From positions 1-17,001 of the forward strand of contig PUOQ01000049.1 of NCBI GenBank assembly GCA_003552785.1: a stretch of DNA of 17,001 nt, written 5' to 3'. Below, in pieces: positions 14,290 to 17,001 of the stretch (position 1 is its first letter; every line of letters begins with the position of its first letter). The DNA is from Dehalococcoidia bacterium (lineage in GTDB: Bacteria; Chloroflexota; Dehalococcoidia; Dehalococcoidales; CSSed11-197). The translations under genes were made by a program, and so were the position numbers. The notes below the pieces were generated by a model, which was not told the DNA's origin, did not search any database, and saw only the letters and a list, made by a program, of their open reading frames with translations.

Positions 14290-14838
14290 TTAAGCACCCC
14301 AGCCATTAAAAGAAGTTATTTCGTCCATAGTTTTACGCTGATGATTTCCAATAGTTGCCTCTTCAGCCGGGTATCCAAGCGAAAGCATTATCTCAACGTT
14401 TTTACCTGCCGGGACATCAAGAACCCTGCCGGCTTTTTTTGCATCAAACCAGCCCAGCCAGCAGGTGCCCAGGCCGAGTTCAGCAGCTCTGAGCACGAAA
14501 TGTTCTCCCGCGATTCCGATATCAGTAAGATGAAAGTCTGTTTTGCGAATCGTACCGCCCGCCCTGGGCAGCCATTTAGGGTCGGATACTATGGCCACCA
14601 GAACCGGTGCCTTAGCCGCAAAACGGGTGACAATATAAATGCCGCTAAAAGCTTCTCTGGCAAGTTCATTTTTCCGCTGTGTCTCGTCTGTTACTATAAA
14701 TTTCCAGGGCTGGGCATTGCAGGCAGATGGGGCCAGGCGGGCAGCTTCGAGGCACTCCATTATCTTTTCCCGCTCAACCGGTTTATTCAGGTACTTGCGG
14801 GCGCTTCTTCGCTTTTTTATGGCATCCATCACTTTCAT
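14290..14838 (-). CDS. Nitroreductase family protein
   Basis: An FMN-dependent oxidoreductase fold of 182 residues. MDAIKKRRSARKYLNKPVER at the start is the FMN phosphate-binding part, ARLAPSACNAQPWKFIV the second flavin contact, and AAELGLGTCWLGWFDAKKAG and MLSLGYP the C-terminal part. Members reduce nitro compounds, quinones or other substrates with NAD(P)H; the natural substrate of this short type is usually unknown. It starts 2 bp after the stop of dtd with GGGAAAGG as a binding site, so it is the last gene of a minus-strand group. The Cys residues in SACNAQPW and GTCWLG are common in anaerobe homologues but have no known role. Confidence 0.9.
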   Translation of the reverse strand: MKVMDAIKKRRSARKYLNKPVEREKIMECLEAARLAPSACNAQPWKFIVTDETQRKNELAREAFSGIYIVTRFAAKAPVLVAIVSDPKWLPRAGGTIRKTDFHLTDIGIAGEHFVLRAAELGLGTCWLGWFDAKKAGRVLDVPAGKNVEIMLSLGYPAEEATIGNHQRKTMDEITSFNGWGA

Positions 14839-14840
14839 TA

Positions 14841-15287
14841 TTACCTTTCCCTGCTATCTAGCATTATCGTAACCGGGCCGTCATTAACAATTTCAACCTG
14901 CATATATGCCTGGAATTGCCCGGTCTCGGTTTTCAGGCCGCTCAGCCGGCATTTTTCGATCAGCTCACCGAACATATCCTCTGCCATTTCGGGCGGTGCA
15001 GCCCGGGTAAAACTGGGCCGGCGGCCTTTGCGGGTGGTGGCCATAAGAGTAAACTGGCTGATCAGGAGCAGTTCTCCGTTAATTTCAGTTATTGAAAGGT
15101 TAAATTTACCGCTATTGTCTGCAAAAATACGCATACCCAGTATTTTTGCAGCCAGGTAATCTATATCTTCGCGGGTATCGTCGGCGGCAATGCCCGCAAA
15201 AACACACAACCCTCTGTTGATGCTGCCTATTCGGTTGCCGTTTACGGTTACACCTGCAGAACTGACTCTTTGAATCAATGCTTTCAT
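14841..15287 (-). CDS. dtd: D-aminoacyl-tRNA deacylase
   Basis: The enzyme removes D-amino acids (and glycine) that were wrongly attached to tRNA. The 148-residue length is exact for DTD. The N-terminus MKALIQRVSSAGVTVNGNRI, the active-site SQFT at residues 77-80 (LLISQFTLMATTRKGRRPSF) and the cross-subunit Gly-cisPro motif NDGPVT at 135-140 are all present. It acts as a dimer in the cytoplasm. In many Firmicutes dtd follows relA; here it stands before a nitroreductase gene instead, only 2 bp apart, and 63 bp after a TIGR04076-type gene on the same strand. Confidence 0.96.
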   Translation of the reverse strand: MKALIQRVSSAGVTVNGNRIGSINRGLCVFAGIAADDTREDIDYLAAKILGMRIFADNSGKFNLSITEINGELLLISQFTLMATTRKGRRPSFTRAAPPEMAEDMFGELIEKCRLSGLKTETGQFQAYMQVEIVNDGPVTIMLDSRER

Positions 15288-15350
15288 TACGTCTCAATTT
15301 TAAGCCCGTATATTGAAGTGAGGCAAATACAGGTTGATATTGCATCGGGC

Positions 15351-15605
15351 TTAGCCATTTTTACGTTCGAGCCTGAAAACTACCGGATTGTCCGGGTCGG
15401 GGCAGCACACAACCGCGGTGCCGGGTTCCTTTTCCCATGGAAAGGAACCACCGAAAGCGATGGTTTGGGCAAACGGGAAAAGGGTATAGTGCGCCCAGGC
15501 ACACATGCCTCCGGGAGTATGCTGGCCGATGGTGAATTCGTCTCCCTCTTTATGTCCTGCTTCACAGCAGCCTTTTTGTGAAATTATTCTGGCTGAAACT
15601 TCCAT
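15351..15605 (-). CDS. TIGR04076 family small Cys-containing protein
   Basis: The 84-residue product fits the TIGR04076 pattern: ARIISQKGCCEAGHKEGDEF at the start, TPGGMCAWAHYTLFPF in the middle, GGSFPWEKEPGTAVVCCPDP and NPVVFRLERK at the end. It has five Cys (13, 14, 35, 67, 68) plus His18 and His39, which could hold a metal or a redox site. The family is frequent in anaerobic bacteria and archaea and has no proven function. ATG 15603-15605 has GGAG 7 bp upstream. Neighbours are dtd downstream and a MoeA-like gene upstream (48 bp gap), all on the minus strand. Confidence 0.85.
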   Translation of the reverse strand: MEVSARIISQKGCCEAGHKEGDEFTIGQHTPGGMCAWAHYTLFPFAQTIAFGGSFPWEKEPGTAVVCCPDPDNPVVFRLERKNG

Positions 15606-15653
15606 TTTATCGCTCCGAATGCATAGACCTGCAAGGCCTTTCCCGGCAGGCGG

Positions 15654-16676
15654 TTATTTTCCAAAAGGGCATACCGGATAATGGCAGGGGTGGCAGTTTA
15701 GACATAGACCGCCATGTGCATAAGCGGCAATTTCTTCACGGTTTATTAATTCTCCTGCCATGAGCCTGGGTATAAATACATCGGTGCCGGTAGTATGAAA
15801 GAGGCCACCGGCAGGGGCCCCAAAGATTGGGGTATCATCCAGAACGGCAAAAAGGACCATGGCCCCGGGCATAACCGGGGACCCGTATTTTATAATACGG
15901 GCCCCGCTGCTTTTTACACCTTCGACGGTTACATCGTCAGGATCAACACTGAGGCCACCACATACTACAATCAATTCACATCCCTTTTCTTTTATCTCCT
16001 TTATGGCCATGGCGATACGGTCTTCGTCATCCGGAACGATGGTACTTGAAAATATGGTTGCCCCCAGCGGCTCAACTTTTGAGCGTATAACATCGACAAA
16101 TTTATCCTGAATCAGGCCGTGATACACTTCGTTTCCGGTCACGATAACCCCGACTTTTTTTAAACAAAAAGGTTTTACATTCAAAACATATCCCTTACTT
16201 TGGGTGAGTTTTTCCACCCGGTTGAGCGTTTCATCCTCGATATACAGAGGGATGATTTTTGTCCCCCCGACCGGCGTGCCGGCATCAACCTGTGAGTTGG
16301 TATGCAGTGTGGACACGCTAATTCCATCAATGGAATTGATCTCATATAGCAGGGCAGTGTCGACCTTAAGTATTCCTGCAGTGGTTGCTTTAATGTTAAT
16401 CCTGCCTTCACGGGGGCTGGTAAACTCGGTGTTTTTGCCTGAAATAGCCTTTGCCAGTCTGCGTGCGGCTTCTTCTTCGTGGATGAAGTTTTTATCTTCT
16501 CCGTCCAGTATATACACATGTTCTTTTCCCATGCTTAAAAGTTCGGGTATATCTTCTTCAGTTACAATATGACCGGTTTGAAACCTGGCTCCCTTGTATT
16601 CTCCGGGAACGATTTTGGTCATATCATGAGCCAGCCTGAAACCTATTGCCCGGGATGTTTTAATTTTCTTTAGCAA
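15654..16676 (-). CDS. MoeA-like molybdopterin-binding protein with Cys-rich tail
   Basis: The 340-residue protein has an N-terminal region like MoeA domain I/II (AHDMTKIVPGEYKGARFQTG, GHIVTEEDIPELLSMGKEHV), then a MoCF_biosynth domain (VGVIVTGNEVYHGLIQDKF, VVCGGLSVDPDDVTVEGVK, FGAPAGGLF). It probably binds molybdopterin and acts in insertion or activation of molybdenum cofactor. The C-terminus carries a cluster of Cys and His, CLNCHPCHYPVCPFGK, a likely metal or Fe-S site seen in related anaerobe proteins. I choose TTG 16676 as start because GGGAG lies 8 bp upstream; a frame from ATG 16760 would run far into the preceding gene and has no binding site. It overlaps the MobA-like gene by 17 bp, so they are coupled. 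Confidence 0.88.
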   Translation of the reverse strand: MLKKIKTSRAIGFRLAHDMTKIVPGEYKGARFQTGHIVTEEDIPELLSMGKEHVYILDGEDKNFIHEEEAARRLAKAISGKNTEFTSPREGRINIKATTAGILKVDTALLYEINSIDGISVSTLHTNSQVDAGTPVGGTKIIPLYIEDETLNRVEKLTQSKGYVLNVKPFCLKKVGVIVTGNEVYHGLIQDKFVDVIRSKVEPLGATIFSSTIVPDDEDRIAMAIKEIKEKGCELIVVCGGLSVDPDDVTVEGVKSSGARIIKYGSPVMPGAMVLFAVLDDTPIFGAPAGGLFHTTGTDVFIPRLMAGELINREEIAAYAHGGLCLNCHPCHYPVCPFGK

Positions 16677-17001
16677 TTTGAATGCTCCCTTCTTTAAATA
16701 GTTGTAACAAATTTTCGTAATCGGCAGCGGTGTTGATATTGGCGATAACACCCCTGTCATCTACCTCTAATTTGAGAATATCTTCCGGATTGCGTTTTAA
16801 TAACTGGCGGCCACCGATGTCCCCTGTAGAACCGGCAAGTTCTTTCAGGTAGCGCCGGTGAAAAACAATGGGGTTTCCTTTTTTGCCTCTGTAAAAAGGT
16901 ATTGTTATCCCCTTTTCTGATTTATTGGCATGATTCATAAGCATGTTATAGGTGGCCGGTTTTATCAGTGGCTGGTCGGCAAGGGCTATCAATATCAGCT
17001 C
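16660..17001 (-). CDS. MobA/MocA-like nucleotidyltransferase, N-terminus outside window
   Basis: The frame is open at the right edge; the visible 113 codons are the C-terminal two thirds of an NTP_transf_3 protein. LIALADQPLIKPATYNMLMN is the acidic metal-binding segment of this family (usually GDxPL/DQPLV), GNPIVFHRRYLKELAGSTGD and GGRQLLKRNPEDILKLEVDD are the usual middle and end. MocA-type members put CMP on molybdopterin for xanthine-dehydrogenase-like enzymes, MobA-type members put on GMP. The visible part cannot separate these, but 'ADQP' and 'GNPIVF' lean to MocA. It overlaps the next gene, a MoeA-like protein, which supports a molybdenum-cofactor operon. Confidence 0.88.
   Translation of the reverse strand, partial: ELILIALADQPLIKPATYNMLMNHANKSEKGITIPFYRGKKGNPIVFHRRYLKELAGSTGDIGGRQLLKRNPEDILKLEVDDRGVIANINTAADYENLLQLFKEGSIQIAKEN

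Noticed and set aside
14278..15159. Long plus-strand frame of 293 codons
   Set aside because: It is wholly antisense to the clear nitroreductase and dtd genes and has no family likeness.
1..17001. CRISPR arrays, rRNA genes, riboswitches or T-boxes
   Set aside because: I looked for regular repeat-spacer spacing, rRNA cores, and T-box or known riboswitch signatures ahead of cysS, radA and the molybdenum genes, and saw none.

Overview
The window looks like chromosomal DNA of an anaerobic, low-to-moderate GC Gram-positive bacterium of the Clostridia (a Peptococcaceae or Syntrophomonadaceae-like lineage is my guess). The reasons are the radA-ispD-ispF-cysS cluster, a comEA-comEC pair, strong AGGAGG-type ribosome binding sites mixed with several TTG and GTG starts, a TIGR04076-type protein, and a MoeA-like protein with a Cys-rich tail. 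No rRNA or other strong taxonomic marker is present, so the assignment is tentative.

Positions 1 to about 4770 are accessory and partly decayed. They hold the 3' end of an unrecognised gene, a broken IS3-family transposase (orfA with a nonsense codon, orfB with two frameshifts and no 3' part), and an arsenic-resistance unit (arsR with a promoter/operator, an ACR3 arsenite efflux pump and a universal stress protein). A DUF6883/DUF4926 pair of small proteins follows. Last comes the C-terminal remnant of a tyrosine integrase that points at the 3' end of a tRNA-Ala gene. This is the layout expected of an old genomic island that entered at the tRNA.

Positions 4778 to 8837 (minus strand) are housekeeping: radA, ispD, ispF, cysS and tRNA-Ala(GGC), tightly packed, with a 15-bp-stem terminator after the tRNA. 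They cover DNA recombination and repair, two steps of the MEP isoprenoid pathway, and translation.

Positions 8936 to 14247 (plus strand) begin with a promoter whose -10 box nearly touches the first ATG. It serves a lone Usp domain of the kind usually found on amino-acid permeases, followed by two RCK/TrkA proteins (cation-transport regulation). Next come comEA, here apparently a lipoprotein, and a full-length comEC for DNA uptake, then an unknown four-helix membrane protein.

Positions 14290 to 17001 (minus strand) carry a MobA/MocA-like nucleotidyltransferase (cut by the window edge), a MoeA-like molybdopterin-binding protein, a small Cys-rich TIGR04076-family protein, D-aminoacyl-tRNA deacylase (dtd) and a nitroreductase. 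The first two point to molybdenum-cofactor maturation.

The best candidates for something under-described are the DUF6883/DUF4926 pair beside the decayed integrase, and the Usp-RCK-RCK cluster that has lost, or never had, its transporter.
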